A stretch of DNA of 64,000 nucleotides from Schistocerca nitens (lineage: Eukaryota; Arthropoda; Insecta; Orthoptera; Acrididae). Made by a program: the position numbers and the translations under genes. The stretch is taken from positions 716,737,202 through 716,801,201 of the forward strand of contig NC_064617.1 of the NCBI RefSeq assembly GCF_023898315.1, given 5' to 3'. Shown piece after piece: positions 11,481 through 22,492 of the stretch. Positions within the stretch are counted from its first letter, which is position 1. Every line of letters begins with the position of its first letter. Below the pieces are notes generated by a model, which had not been told where the DNA came from, ran no database searches, and was given only the letters and a program-made list of their open reading frames with translations.

Positions 11481-12407
11481 TGTATGTGGTTATCCACACT
11501 ATATGACTGCAGTCAGAAAGGCCATTGTTCATAATAAGTGACAGAAAGTCATTGAGTAAAACAGAAGCAATATCTGGTGTTCCCCAAGGAAGTGTTATAG
11601 GCCCTCTGCTGTTTGTGATATGCATAAACAATTTAGGAGACAATCTGAGCAGCCTTCTTAGATTTTTTACAAATGATGCTGTCATTTGCCACCTTGTAGA
11701 GTCATCGGATGATCAAAACAAACTGCAAAATTATTTAGACAAGATATCTGTATGGTGCAGAAAGTGACACTTGATGCTGAATAAAGACAAATTTGTAGCC
11801 ATACACATGAATACTATAATGAATCCACTAAATTTTGGTTACATGTTAAAGCACACAAATATAGAGTTTGTGAATTCATCTAAATACTTTGGGATTCCAA
11901 TTAAAAATGACTTAAATTGGAATGATGACATAGATAATGTTGTGGGAGAACCAAAGACTGTGATTTATTGGCAGAACACGTAGAAAATGCAACAAGCCTA
12001 CTAAAGAGACTGCCTACATTATGTGTTTCTGTCTTCTTCTGGAGTGGTGCTGTGCAGTGTGGGTTCTGTATCAGACACTGAAAAAATTCAAAGAAGGGCA
12101 GCTCATTTTGTATTATTGTGAAATAGGGGAGAGAGTTCTACAGATACAATATGTGAATTGTAGCGACCATCATTAAAACAAAGGGTTTTTTCACTGCAGC
12201 AAGATCTCCCATGGGATCTCATACATAGGGAGAAATGACCATCATAATAAAATAAGAGAAAAAACAGCTTATATGGAAAGATTTAAAGTTCATTATTCCT
12301 GCATGCTGTTTGTCAAGAATGATAGCCTGAAGATGGTTTGATGAACTCTCTGTGGCTCTTAATTGTGAACTGCATAGTAATAATGTGGATGTAGATGTCA
12401 GCATGGC
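11480..12407 (+). mobile_element. LINE-J copy, RT half, 5' truncated
   Basis: + strand LINE 3' part. It encodes ISDRKSLSKTEAISGVPQGS then VIGPLLFVICINNLGDN (RT motif B), LRFFTNDAVI (motif C, with Thr-Asn-Asp where ADD is expected), a TGA, then PLNFGYMLKHTN and NSSKYFGIPIKNDLNW. Downstream, 11990-12400 holds the decayed C-terminal region and 3' end, finishing with GATGTAGATGT at about 12390-12400. The same protein and the same GATGTA-type tail occur at 39640-42835 on the minus strand, so these are copies of one family. Confidence 0.78.
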
Positions 12408-12732
12408 CATTCATGGATGGAGCTAGCAAGACTGCTAAATCACTTGCTGGGCATGTCAGCCTCTGTTAGTGAAACTTGCCACAGTGTATGATGACGCTTG
12501 ATGTATAGGTGTCTCCACCAGCATGGAAATGTGGGCAGCCATGCTGCCTGTGTCTCATTCTGCTTCCCTCCAGGGCAGGAGTTGGCAGCTGCTACAATGG
12601 ACAACCCATCAGTGCAGAAGTACCATGTCCAAGTAGGAGAACTGGGCAGTACCAGTGGATGCCTGAACATGTAGCAGATACACACTGTCCCATGTTGCTT
12701 GGTTGACTGGTGTGGCTGTCACATTCCTGATT
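12408..12732. other. Unrecognised flank of the RTE-like insertion
   Basis: Moderately GC-richer sequence without recognised coding. It is the left flank of the RTE-like LINE; the right flank resumes at about 16388 with the same ATT-repeat motif, so 12408-12745 and 16405 onward were contiguous before insertion. Confidence 0.5.
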
Positions 12733-12794
12733 ATTCATTATTATTATTATTATTATTATTATACAAATTTGGCCGTTAAAGACCGTGAAAACAG

Positions 12795-14891
12795 TTATTT
12801 CTTGCGCTTCTGGGAAGTCTTCTTTCTCTCAGTCCACACTTCTTTCATTCTTGCACTGAAGGCGGCTTTTCTCTCTTCAGACCATTTAGTTCCACAAGTC
12901 TTCTTAATTTTCACACCGAAATCCGTGAATGAATTCAGTTTTTTTCTAAAAAGGTTTCTGTTAAATATTGTTTCCTGATCTATGTCCATTTCTTTTAGAT
13001 CTCTTTCTGTGTTGATAAACCATAAATTTTTATTTTTTAGATTTGCGATGTAAGAAAATATTTGTTTTGTAAGCCTATTCAGGTTCATCCTCATGATGTG
13101 AGCATAAAAGGAGCATCTTCTTTTTCTAATTTCGTCTGTAATTTTGCTGCACTTCATATACACTTCTTTGTTGCTTTTTAGTCTGTATACAGGCTTGCCT
13201 TGATCATCTGTTATTTTCCTGTGTCCAAGAATTGTCCTCACAATTCTTCTTTCACGATTTTCTATCTGTTCTGCGTATGTAAAATTTGCCAGTGTTTCTG
13301 ATGCATATAGTATCTGCGGTCTAATGACAGTCTGGTAGTGTCTGAGTTTAATGTTTTTGGATATACATTTTTTTGAATACATTTGTCTGCAGTAGTGAGT
13401 TGCTGTCTCTAGTTTTTGTATTCTAGCCCTGCAGGCTGGATGACCTTTTGCCACAGGCTGAATTATTTCACCAAGATATTTAAAATGTTTAGATACCTGT
13501 ATTTTCCCGTATTTCGTAGTTATTTTCTTTGATGGATTTTTGATATTTGTAATGATTTCTGTCTTTTCAAATGAAATTTGCAAGCCTGCTTTTTCAGCAG
13601 TTTCTTTAAGTAATTCTATTTGTTTTATTGTGTCTTTTTGTGTGTAAGCTAAACAGGCGAGATCGTCAGCGAAGGCAAAACAGTTGGTTTCAATGGCTTT
13701 GTAGCACTTCCCTCCAATTTGGACTTTCTTAACTCCATGTTTTTGCGTGAGTTTTCTCCATTCTGCTATGACTTTATCCAGAACACAGTTGAAGAGTACC
13801 GGGGACAGCGCATCTCCTTGTCTGACGCTGGTTTTGACCTCGAAATGCTGTGAAATTTCTCCTTGGAATTTTACTTTTGATGTTGTATTTGTTAATGTTT
13901 CTTTGATTATGGTGATTGTTGTTTCATCTGTTTCATATTCTCGAAGTGTTTTGATGAGTGTGTCCCTATCGATTGAGTCATAAGCTTTTTTGAAATCAAT
14001 GAATGTTATGAAATATTTCTTGCTCCTTGTAGATAAATAGTTCATTGTTGTTTTGAGGTTAAAAATTTGTTCGGCGCAGGATCTTCCTGGTCTGAAGCCA
14101 GCTTGATATTCTCCAAGTTTTCCCTCTATAATTGGTGATACACGATTGAGCAGGGCTTTTGATAGAATTTTGTATTGGACTGGGAGAAGCGATATTCCAC
14201 GATAGTTGTTAACATCCCTTTTGTCACCTTTTTTAAACAAAGGGTGAATTAGGGCAGTTTTCCAGTGACTTGGGATTTTCTTGGTTTCCCATAATTGTTC
14301 AAGTTCTTTGTGTAGTGCTTCTACTGATGTTTCTCCCCCAAGCTTGAGCATTTCTGCTGTAATTGTGTCTTCTCCACATGCTTTCCTGTTTTTGAGATTT
14401 TTGATTATGTTTGTGATTTCCTCTCGTGTCGGAGGTGTTGAATGTGTTGGTAATGTTTCTGGTTGCGTAAAACTGAGAGTCTGGATGGGTGTTTGGCAGT
14501 TTAGGAGTGTCTCAAAATATTCAGCCAGGATTTCACAGTTTTCAGTATTGTTGGTGGCGAGAGTCTTATTATTTCTCATAAGGTTTAGGCAAGGGGACTG
14601 GTATCCTCGGAGTTTCTGGTTGAATGTTTTGTACCAAGCTGCCGTGTTGCATTTCTTGAAATTCTCTTCGATTAAGTCCAGTTGTCGTTTTTCATATTGT
14701 CTCTTGGTGTTGCGAATAGTTTTCGAGGCATTCTTTCTGGCTTGCTTAAATTCATCAAAGTTGTTTTCAGTTTTATGTGAGTTCCACTTTTTCCAGGCTT
14801 TAAGTCTTTCATGCAGAACTTCATTACAGTTGCTGTCCCACCACGGGTGTCTGTTTGCTCTTTTTTGGAAAGGTTGTTTCTGTTGCCTCAA
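12795..14891 (-). CDS. RT/C-terminal ORF of the RTE-like LINE (about 698 aa, open)
   Basis: Long intact frame. It begins NRHPWWDSNCNEVLHERL, the linker after the endonuclease. RT motifs are NYRGISLLPVQYKILSK, GEYQAGFRPGRSCAEQIF, ITFIDFKKAYDSIDRDTL (motif A), SVRQGDALSPVLFN (motif B) and NCFAFADDLACLA (motif C, both Asp present). After the RT come KHFKYLGEII, RHYQTVIRPQILYASE and a basic C-terminus (GTKWSEERKAAFSARMKEVW, then KKTSQKRKK). There is no ATG at the very start; a TGA lies just upstream in frame and the frame follows a probable shift near 14875. So the RT part is uninterrupted but cannot be translated together with its endonuclease. Confidence 0.87.
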   Translation of the reverse strand: MRQQKQPFQKRANRHPWWDSNCNEVLHERLKAWKKWNSHKTENNFDEFKQARKNASKTIRNTKRQYEKRQLDLIEENFKKCNTAAWYKTFNQKLRGYQSPCLNLMRNNKTLATNNTENCEILAEYFETLLNCQTPIQTLSFTQPETLPTHSTPPTREEITNIIKNLKNRKACGEDTITAEMLKLGGETSVEALHKELEQLWETKKIPSHWKTALIHPLFKKGDKRDVNNYRGISLLPVQYKILSKALLNRVSPIIEGKLGEYQAGFRPGRSCAEQIFNLKTTMNYLSTRSKKYFITFIDFKKAYDSIDRDTLIKTLREYETDETTITIIKETLTNTTSKVKFQGEISQHFEVKTSVRQGDALSPVLFNCVLDKVIAEWRKLTQKHGVKKVQIGGKCYKAIETNCFAFADDLACLAYTQKDTIKQIELLKETAEKAGLQISFEKTEIITNIKNPSKKITTKYGKIQVSKHFKYLGEIIQPVAKGHPACRARIQKLETATHYCRQMYSKKCISKNIKLRHYQTVIRPQILYASETLANFTYAEQIENRERRIVRTILGHRKITDDQGKPVYRLKSNKEVYMKCSKITDEIRKRRCSFYAHIMRMNLNRLTKQIFSYIANLKNKNLWFINTERDLKEMDIDQETIFNRNLFRKKLNSFTDFGVKIKKTCGTKWSEERKAAFSARMKEVWTERKKTSQKRKK

Positions 14892-15127
14892 TCAAGTTGT
14901 TCTGAAATTCTTGGAGGTTTTGTGAAGGGGAGAATGTCTTTAGTTTTTTTCTGAAAATCCTTGAGGTTAGAGTTGGACTTGAGGTTGTAATTTCTCAGGG
15001 TTGTAAGATCAAAATTTATTTTATTTCTGTTTTTGTATTCACCGTTTCTGCTTTTCTGTTTGTTTTGTGGGATCAGTTTAGTTTTTATTTTCGTGAGATA
15101 GTGATCAGAATCGAGGTTTAGAGATTT

Positions 15128-15977
15128 TCAGACACGTGTCTTCAATATTTCTTTTTCACATTTGGAGGAGATGGCAATGTGATCTATTTGAAATTCTCCG
15201 ATACTCTTTATCGGAGATACCCAGGTTTTTTGTTTTCTGGGAAGATGTTTAAAATGTGTTGACAATAGCTTGAGTTTAAACTGCTTACAGAGCATAATTA
15301 ACCTTTCTCCATTTTTGTTGGTTCGTTTGTGTGCGGGAAAGTTGCCGACAATATCGCGGAATTTCTTTTCTTTTCCAATCTGAGAGTTAAAATCTCCTAG
15401 AAGTATTTTTGCATTGTTTTTTGGGATTTCTGATATATGATCCTTAAGGTTTTCCCAGAATTCATCTGTTTCTTCCCTATTTTTAGCATTATTTTTGTCA
15501 TTTGTGGGAGTGTGAACATTGATTAATGTGTATTTTTTATTTGCACATCGAAAAGTGAGGAAAGATGTTCTCGATGATGTTGACCAAAAATGTTCGACAG
15601 AGTTCAGAATTTTTGTGTTTACAGCAAAAGCTGTGCCAAGCTGAGGGCATTTCTTCATTACAATTTTTCCAGGTTTTCCTTTAAATATTCTGAATTTTTT
15701 TTGATTCAAATGTGTTTTCATCAGTGAAGCGAGTTTCTTATAGCGCCACAATTTGTATGTCTTCCGTGTGTAACTGGTCTGTAAGGTGCTTAAGTTTTCC
15801 CACTTTGAGAAGGGAGTTTATGTTGAGAGTTGCTATGTTGAAGATTTTTCTGGGTTTAATCTTGTTGGATTTGCATGGTGTTGCAGACTCCCCAGAATCC
15901 TTGGGTCTGCTTGCGTCGTTGCCGACGGTGGATTGGCCACCTGGGGTAGTTTCGTTATTGAAAGACATTTCCATCAT
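15128..15977 (-). pseudogene. Endonuclease region of the RTE-like LINE, broken
   Basis: Two overlapping frames. 15977-15738 reads KIFNIATLNINSLLKVGKL and EDIQIVAL, then a TAA where CAA (Gln) is expected before ETRFTDEN. 15751-15128 then reads AVNTKILNSVEHF, LINVHTPTND, ILLGDFNSQIGKE and GEFQIDHIAISSK. These are the N, E, GDFN and IDH blocks of an AP endonuclease. A frame change lies in the A-rich stretch near 15700. From 15128 to 14891 the frame decays with stops before the RT frame begins. Confidence 0.8.
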
Positions 15978-16404
15978 GCGTTAAGATTGTAACTGTTGAA
16001 ATTCTTCAAAGTTGGGGAGATTACTTGCGTAACCTACCAGGAATACGACTAACGTTGTTAGCGTTAGAAGGTTTCTTGAAACAGCCGCCTCTAACATGAG
16101 GAACAGACGCTGCCCACAAGCCGCCAAATCTGGGTACAGACACTTGCAGTTATAGATTTTTGGTTCCTCCACTCTCTCAGCCGTTGGGAGTTAAAAATTC
16201 CTCATCCGCCTATGAGACCATTGACCGGTTTTCACCCGTAACCCTAGGCAGGGGCCCTCACAGGGTGCTACCATCCGGAGCCAGATGGACCCAGGTTTTT
16301 TTACGAGGTTGTTACTCCTCCCCCTCCTCCTCCCTCATCACTTGTAAGATGAGGATCCGGGCTTGGGACCGGCAATGGCGGAGTTTATTCATTATTATTA
16401 TTAA

Positions 16405-17080
16405 TGGGTCACTTGTTGTGCCGAGGCACTGTTTCCAATTGCACTTGATGCAACAAATCTGTGGCCTAGGAGTGTGGAAACTGCTTGCCTCTCCCTGGAA
16501 GAGCTCCATTGTATCTCTACTTTCCATTATTGTGGTGCTTGTCCTAGTACACCTCATATTGTCTAAACAGCCCCAATGCTGCAGCCAGTGCAGTAGCGCT
16601 TGCTAGCTGCATTCCACTACTGTGGCTGAAATCCTAGTTTCTGTAGTACCACCCAAAAAATAGTAGTGCTGTTACAATACTTATATTTGTGTAATTTATT
16701 GTCCAAAAATGTGTTTCAACATTACAACCCCCCCACCCATCTTTTTTCTCCAAAATAATCCAAATGGAATTATTTCCTTTGTTTTTTTGTTTTTGTAACA
16801 AATAATAGTTTTTAATTTTTTCTTGAGATATTAAAAGAAACCATAGAAATTTCAATGGTCCTGAATGAATTCCCATTGATCTAACAGTAATTTTGAGTGA
16901 TTAAACTCATAGAAGGAACAGGCTCTGGTAATAGTATTTTAAAAAATTTAAGTTAACAAATGAACAAAAATCTTGGTAATTTCATTTTTCCCAATGATTA
17001 TCCACACTTTGAGAATTATTTTGCAAAAAAATAAGATTTTTGCTCTCCCTTTATGTGAAATCAATGTGATGGTGATCCTT
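16405..17080. other. No recognised feature
   Basis: About 675 bases of mostly AT-rich sequence. A short C-run lies at 16729-16734. No coding or repeat family was recognised. Confidence 0.45.
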
Positions 17081-17375
17081 TTTATTTATTTATTTTTCAT
17101 AAAAAGATAATACGCGTGGTGCCTGTTCTTTTGGAGATGTCTGAAGAATAGACACCATGCAGAATATACAAATGTGATACATTTATGTCAATTGAAGGTG
17201 GAGGGGGAAGAAAGGAAAGGTAAGGGAAGGAACTATTGAGTTTCTGCTGAAGTGAAACATTATGCGGGTTCAGTGATGACGAGTGAAAATGTGTGCTGGA
17301 CTAGGATTCGAACCTGGGATCTACAGCTTACTAGGTGTTAGGCTCTATGCCACCCATACACAGTGTTTGTGACAA
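17080..17375 (-). repeat. tRNA-type SINE, minus strand
   Basis: On the minus strand a tRNA-like head with an A-box-like GGGTGGCATAGAGCC (around 17341-17356) and a perfect B box (GGTTCGAATCC, 17304-17314) is followed by about 200 bases of body and a tail of TTTA repeats at about 17081-17105 (+ strand sense). The head and the following CACATTTTCACTC.. segment match the + strand copy at 19030-19235, so both are one family. Not a functional tRNA: no cloverleaf could be drawn through the divergent 3' half. Confidence 0.75.
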
Positions 17376-17425
17376 TTGTGCAGAGTATCTCGGTATACCC
17401 CTCGACCATCCAACATTCCCATGCA

Positions 17426-18716
17426 CGAGGGGCGATTGAAAAGTCCGTGCAAAAATAAATACTACTTACGTGTTTGGGGTAATCTTTTTTTATTTTTCAA
17501 CATAGTCTCCTTTTCGACTTATACACTTCATCCAACGCTGTTCTAATTTGGCTATACCTTCTGAATTACAGGAATTGTCCAAATCTGCAAAATAGCTATT
17601 AGTTGCTGCAATCACCTCCTCGTTTGAATAAAATCTTTGTCCCACCAGCCATTTCTTCAAATTGTGGAACAACTAGTAGATCGAGGGAGCCAAGTCTGGA
17701 GAATAGGGGGCATGTGAAACGAGTTGGAATCCTATTTCCATTAATTTTGTGACCACAACTGATGAGTTGTGTGCTGGTGCATTGTCGTGATGGAAAAGGA
17801 CTTTTTTGCAGTCCAATTGCCGATGTTTTTCTTGCAGCTCAGTTTTCAAACGGTCCAATAATGATGAATAATATTCACCTGTAATAGTTTTACACTTTTC
17901 CTGATAGTTGATGAGAATTATGCCTTTCGAATTCCAAAAGACAGTCGCCATAACATTTCCAGCCGAAGGAATGGTCTTCACCTTTTTGGTGCAGATTCTC
18001 CCTTGGTAACCTATTGTTTAGATTGTTGTTTGGTCTCAGGAGTATAGTAATGTATCCATGTTTCATCCACAGTGATGAAACGATGCTTAATGTCCTGTGG
18101 ATTTTTCCTGAATAGCTGCAAACCATACTTGCAACATTTCACATGATCCCATTTTTGGTCAATGGTGAGCAATCGCGGAACCCATCTTGCGGATAGCTTT
18201 CTCATGTCCTAATGTTTATGCAAAATATTATGTACCCATTTATTCGAGATGCCCATAGCACTAGCAATCTCACACACCTTAACTCTTCTATCATCCATCA
18301 CCATATCATGGATTTTATCAATGATTTCTGGAATCATAATCTCCATAGGGCATCCAGAACGTCCAGCATCACTTGTGCCCATGTGGCCACTCTGAAAATT
18401 TTGAAACCACTTATAAACTGTTCTAATGGAAGGTGCAGAGTCACTATAATGTTTATCAAGCTTCTCTTTAGTCTCCTGAGGCGTTTTGCCTTTCATAAAG
18501 TAATGTTTAATCACCACACCAAATTCTTTTCTGTCCATTTTTTGACAATCACTTGACTTCCTTGACTCACACAAATGCCAAACACAAAGAAATAGACCAA
18601 TATGGCTGAATCTTGGTGTGCTTTCTTTCCAAAGATGCTACTAACTAAACATGACCTTGATAGACGCCAGTGGTGCCATCTCTCAGACTTTGCATGGACT
18701 TTTCAAACGCCCCTCA
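17426..18716 (-). mobile_element. Mariner transposon (1.29 kb) with terminal inverted repeats
   Basis: Ends match as inverted repeats of about 28 bases: CGAGGGGCGATTGAAAAG at 17426 and, reversed from 18716, TGAGGGGCGTTTGAAAAG. A TA follows the right end; the left has CA. The 1291-bp length is typical for mariner. The transposase lies on the minus strand between the repeats. The element sits between two copies of a tRNA-type SINE family. Confidence 0.9.
17490..18574 (-). pseudogene. Mariner transposase, broken
   Basis: Pieces in order: 18574-18209 with the N-terminal helix-turn-helix domains (MDRKEFGVVIKHYFMKGKTP, IRTVYKWFQNFQSGH, GRSGCP, MGISNKWVHNILHKH); a TAG; RKLSARWVPRLLTIDQK; ITVDETWIHYYTPETK (first catalytic Asp); a TAG in place of the Trp codon of QQSKQW and a frameshift; 17981-17673 with FHHDNAPAH (second Asp) and YSPDLAPSIY. 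The family reads APSDY at the last block, so the third catalytic Asp is replaced (Ile). A further TAG follows, then LKKWLVGQRFYSNEEVI. At least three stops and one shift: inactive. Confidence 0.9.
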
Positions 18717-19029
18717 TAGTATCACCTATCTGCAGTCCCAATCCATGTCCTCCATGCTCGCTATTTTTAGATTCCCACAGGAGACCAAATGTAATTGTGC
18801 ATTGGCGCTCAAAGCTGTGAATTCATTACCCATCAAGGCAAATCAATTATATGAATACATTGTGGTTGTTGTTTTGGACATGTCAGAAAGAACAGGCACC
18901 CCGAATTCATATAATTGATTCACACTGATGGCAATCTTCAGTGTGAATGCAAATTCACAAGGATAAGTGATGCTAGGTAGGAATGTGAATCAGCTGGGGA
19001 GCATGTCAAGATAGTCCACACATTTGCAA
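18717..19029. repeat. Short inverted repeat (hairpin) between mariner and SINE
   Basis: Positions 18829-18856 and 18905-18932 are inverted copies of each other (CAATTATATGAAT core, about 23 of 28 matches), with a 48-base loop holding the near-palindrome TTGGACATGTCAGAA and the phrase AGAACAGGCACC. The latter phrase also occurs, reversed, inside the SINE at 17080-17375 (about 17117-17150). Likely the end of a repeat or a small MITE; no coding content. Confidence 0.55.
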
Positions 19030-19235
19030 TAAACACTGTGTCCAGATGATGCAGTGGTTAATGCAACTGCCTAGTAAGCTGGAAATCCCGGGTTCGAATC
19101 CTGGCCTGGCACATGTTTTCACTCACTGTTACTGATTCCGCGTAAAGTCCTGATGCAGCTGAAATCAATGGTTCCTTTCCTTTCTTTTTCCCCTCTCTAA
19201 CTTCAATTTTCATAAAATAAAAAGCGTAAGGATGA
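19030..19235 (+). repeat. tRNA-type SINE, plus strand
   Basis: Head with A-box-like GATGCAGTGGTTAATGC (19047-19063) and perfect B box GGTTCGAATCC (19091-19101), followed by CACATGTTTTCACTC and a pyrimidine-rich body ending in AAAATAAAAAG at about 19225. Same family as 17080-17375 on the other strand. Pol III promoter boxes are visible, but the sequence after the head is not tRNA-like. Confidence 0.75.
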
Positions 19236-20145
19236 ATTTTTTTCCCATCTTGATGGTTATATGCGAAGTTGTAAGATATTTTATCCTACAATCGATATTT
19301 TATAGAGTATAGAAACTCCAGATTTCACATTGTTCAGATGGTGACTAAAAATCTTCAGAATGTTAGCAAGTGTGATTTTGTGCAATCACAATGGTAAAAA
19401 CAACAATACTTTCAATCTTTGAAGTGCCATAAAATTGAAACAGACAGAGATAAAATTCTAAAACTTGGTATGGTTGCTTATCTCCATAGGGAGAACAAAT
19501 AAGACAAATTTCATCCAAATCTTAGATCATAGAAGAGGTGCCTTCCATGACTTGACACGGAATAACCCAACAGCAGTTTGCCTACTTTGAGAAATTCAGT
19601 TTTGTTCCCTTGCCTAGTTGTTGTTTGTCTTCCCTTTTACTGAACATTACTGACTTCCATTTAAATTTATCTACAGATTTTTGGCTTGTCTGATTCAGTG
19701 TGAGATTATTGGAAATGCAAGATACATTATTGTTTTTAATGTTCATACTACAGGCAGCTGAATTTTTGGGACGTATTTTCATTTGATGTACTTCACGCAC
19801 ACAGGACTGCTTTTCTCATATTACTGTATCATTTTCTCCTTCATAAACAATAGTTTGGGTTGATGCCTTCAGTTCACTTGTAGCAATATATGATGGAAGC
19901 ATTTGAAATGTTGGATTGTTGCCTAGTACAGAAAGTCTCCTGGTTTGTTGATTGTCTTCTGTCATGCCTATATCATAAGGGCTTGAAACAATGGAGCACT
20001 ACTCTAGAAAAGGTCGCATAGTGTCTTATAAATGGATCCAAATACATGTGATATACTTTCCTAAAAACTTGTCATTTAAGATACCGTATTTTGTAGTATT
20101 TTCCTAGAAATATTCAATACTTAAAATACAATTCTTAGATTACTT
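19236..20145. other. No recognised feature
   Basis: AT-rich sequence. A minus-strand 72-codon frame at 19582-19800 has no family resemblance. Sequence at 19800-20145 continues beyond the LINE-A insertion at 22493, as shown by the target duplication. Confidence 0.45.
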
Positions 20146-20155
20146 GATTTTCTAT

Positions 20156-22482
20156 GTTTGTTGTTGTGGTCTTCAGTCCTGAGACTGGTTTGATGCAGCT
20201 CTCCATGATACTCTATCCTGTGCAAGCTTCTTCATCTCCCAGTACCTACTGCAACCTACATCCTTCTGAATCTGCTTAGTGTATTCATCTCTTGGTCTCC
20301 CCCTACGATTTTTACCCTCCACGCTGCCCTCCAATACTAAATTGGTGATCCCTTGATGCCTCAGAACATGTCCTACCAACTGATCCCTTCTTCTAGTCAA
20401 GTTGTGCCACAAACTCCTCTTCTCCCCAATCCTATTCAGTACCTCCTCGTTAGTTATGTGATCTACCCATCTACTCTTCAGCATTCTTCTGTAGCACCAC
20501 ATTTCGAAAGCTTCTATTCTCTTCTTGTCCAAACTATTTACCGTCCATGTTTCACTTCCATACATGGCTACACTCCATACAAATACTTTCAGAAATGACT
20601 TCCTGACACTTAAATCTATACTCGATGTTAACAAATTTCTCTTCTTCAGAAACGCTTTCCTTACCATTGCCAGTCTACATTTTATATCCTCTCTACTTTG
20701 ACCATCATCAGTTATTTTGCTCCACAAATAGCAAAACTCCTTTACTACTTTAAGTGTCTCATTTCCTAATCTAATTCCTTCAGCAGCACCCAATTTAATT
20801 CGACTACATTCCATTATCCTCGTTTTGCTTTTGTTGATGTTCATCTTTTATCCTCCTTTCAAGACACTGTCCATTCCATTCAACTGCTCTTCCAAGTCCT
20901 TTGCTGTCTCTGACAGAATTACAATGTCATCAGCGAACCTCAAAGTTTTTATTTCTTCTCCATGGATTTTAATATCTACTCCGAATTTTTCTTTTGTTTC
21001 CTTTACTGCTTGCTCAATATACAGATTGAATAACATCAGGGAGAGGCTACAACCCTGTCTCACTCCCTTCCCAACCACTGCTTCCCTTTCATGTCCCTCA
21101 ACTCTTATAGCTGCCATCTGGTTTCTGTACAAATTGTAAATAGCCTTTCGCTCCCTGTATTTTACCCCTGCCACCTTTAGAATTTGAAAGAGAGTATTCC
21201 AGTCAACATTGTCAAAAGCTTTCTCTAAGTCTACAAATGCTAGAAACGTAGGTTTGCCTTTCCTTAATCTTTCTTCTAAGATAAGTCGTAAGGTCAGGAT
21301 TGCCTCACGTGTTCCAGTATTTGTACGGAATCCAAACTGATCTTCCCCGAGGTCGGCTTCTACTAGTTTTTCCATTCATCTGTAAAGAATTCGTGTTAGT
21401 ATTTTGAAACTGTGTCTTATTAAACTGATTGTTCGGTAATTTTCACATCTGTCAACACCTGCTTTCTTTGGGATTGGAATTATTATCTTCTTCTTGAAGT
21501 CTGAGGGTATTTCGCCTGTTTCATACATCTTGCTCACCAGATGGTAGAGTTTTGTCAGGACTGGCTCTCCCAAGGCCGTCAGTAGTTCCAATGGAATGCT
21601 GTCTACTCCGGGGGCCTTGTTTCGACTCAGGTCTTTCAGTGCTCTGTCAAACTCTTCACGCAGTATCGTATCTCCCGTTTCATCTTCATCTACATCCTCT
21701 TCCATTTCCATAATATTGTCCTCAAGTACATCACCCTTGTATAGACCCTCTATATACTCCTTCCACCTTTCTGCTTTCCCTTCTTTGCTTAGAACTGGGT
21801 TTCCATCTGAGCTCTTGATATTCATACAAGTGGTTCTCTTCTCTCCAAAGGTCTCTTTAATTTTCCTGTAGGCAGTATCTATCTTACCCCTAGTGAGACA
21901 AGCCTCTACATCCTTACATTTGTCCTCTAGCCATCCCTGCTTAGCCATTTTGCACTTCCTGTCGATCTCATATTTGAGACGTTTGTATTCCTTTTTGCCT
22001 GCTTCATTTACTGCATTTTTATATTTTCTCCTTTCATCAATTAAATTCACTATTTCTTCTGTTACCCAAGGATTTCTACTAGCCCTCGTCTTTTTACCTA
22101 CTTGATCCTCTGCTGCCTTCACTACTTCATCCCTCAAAGCTACCCATTCTTCTTCTACTGTATTTCTTTCCCCCATTCCTGTCAATTGTTCCCTTATGCT
22201 CTCCCTGAAACTCTGTACAACCTTTGGTTCTTTCAGTTTATCCAGGTCCCATCTCCTTAAATTCCCACCTTTTTGCAGTTTCTTCAGTTTTAATCTACAG
22301 TTCATAACCAATAGATTGTGGTCAGAGTCCACATCTGCCCCTGGAAATGTCTTACAATTTAAAACCTGGTTCCTAAATCTCTGTCTTACCATTATATAAT
22401 CTATCTGATACCTTTTAGTATCTCCAGGGTTCTTCCATGTATACAACCTTCTTTCATTATTCTTAAACCAAGTGTTAGCTAC
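20156..22482 (-). mobile_element. LINE-A copy 1, 5' truncated
   Basis: Minus-strand LINE with the family 3' end (TTGTTGTTGTGGTCTTCAGT on the + strand at about 20159). It is truncated at about 22482 inside the endonuclease. A 10-base imperfect target duplication flanks it: GATTTTCTAT at 20146-20155 and GATTTGCTAT at 22483-22492. It differs from the other copies by carrying the canonical RT motif GVRQGCSL where the 24-kb and 43-kb copies have GVRYGCSL. Confidence 0.9.
20173..22446 (-). pseudogene. LINE-A endonuclease/RT frame with two stops
   Basis: One frame from endonuclease end (YTWKNPGDTKRYQIDYIMV, DVDSDHNLLVM) through the linker (NPWVTEEIVNLIDE) and RT (NKAPGVDSIPLELL, IIIPIPKK, EDQFGFRTNTGTREAI, FLAFVDLEKAFDNVDW, GVRQGCSLSLMLFN, LRFADDIVILSETAKDLEEQ) to the C-terminus (WTVNSLDKKRIEAFEMWCYRR, GRPRDEYTKQIQKDV). 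Only two breaks: TGA for an Arg codon (CpG-type change, near 21374) in LYR*MEKLVE, and TAA for Tyr near 20846 in KGG*KMNINKSK. The catalytic FADD is intact. Confidence 0.9.
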
Positions 22483-22492
22483 GATTTGCTAT

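Larger units (their letters stand above)
12733..16387 (-). mobile_element. RTE-like LINE, nearly full length, with ATT-repeat tail
   Basis: Minus-strand element. 5' untranslated region about 16387-15980, endonuclease 15977-15128, RT and C-terminal region to 12795, then a 3' tail of tandem TAA/ATT triplets at about 12738-12762. The right flank (16388-16404) carries the same ATTCATTATTATTATTA sequence as the left flank (from 12732), a probable target duplication of about 17 bases merged with the tail. Simple-repeat 3' tails are usual for RTE elements. The endonuclease part has one nonsense codon and at least two shifts, but the RT frame is fully open. Confidence 0.88.
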
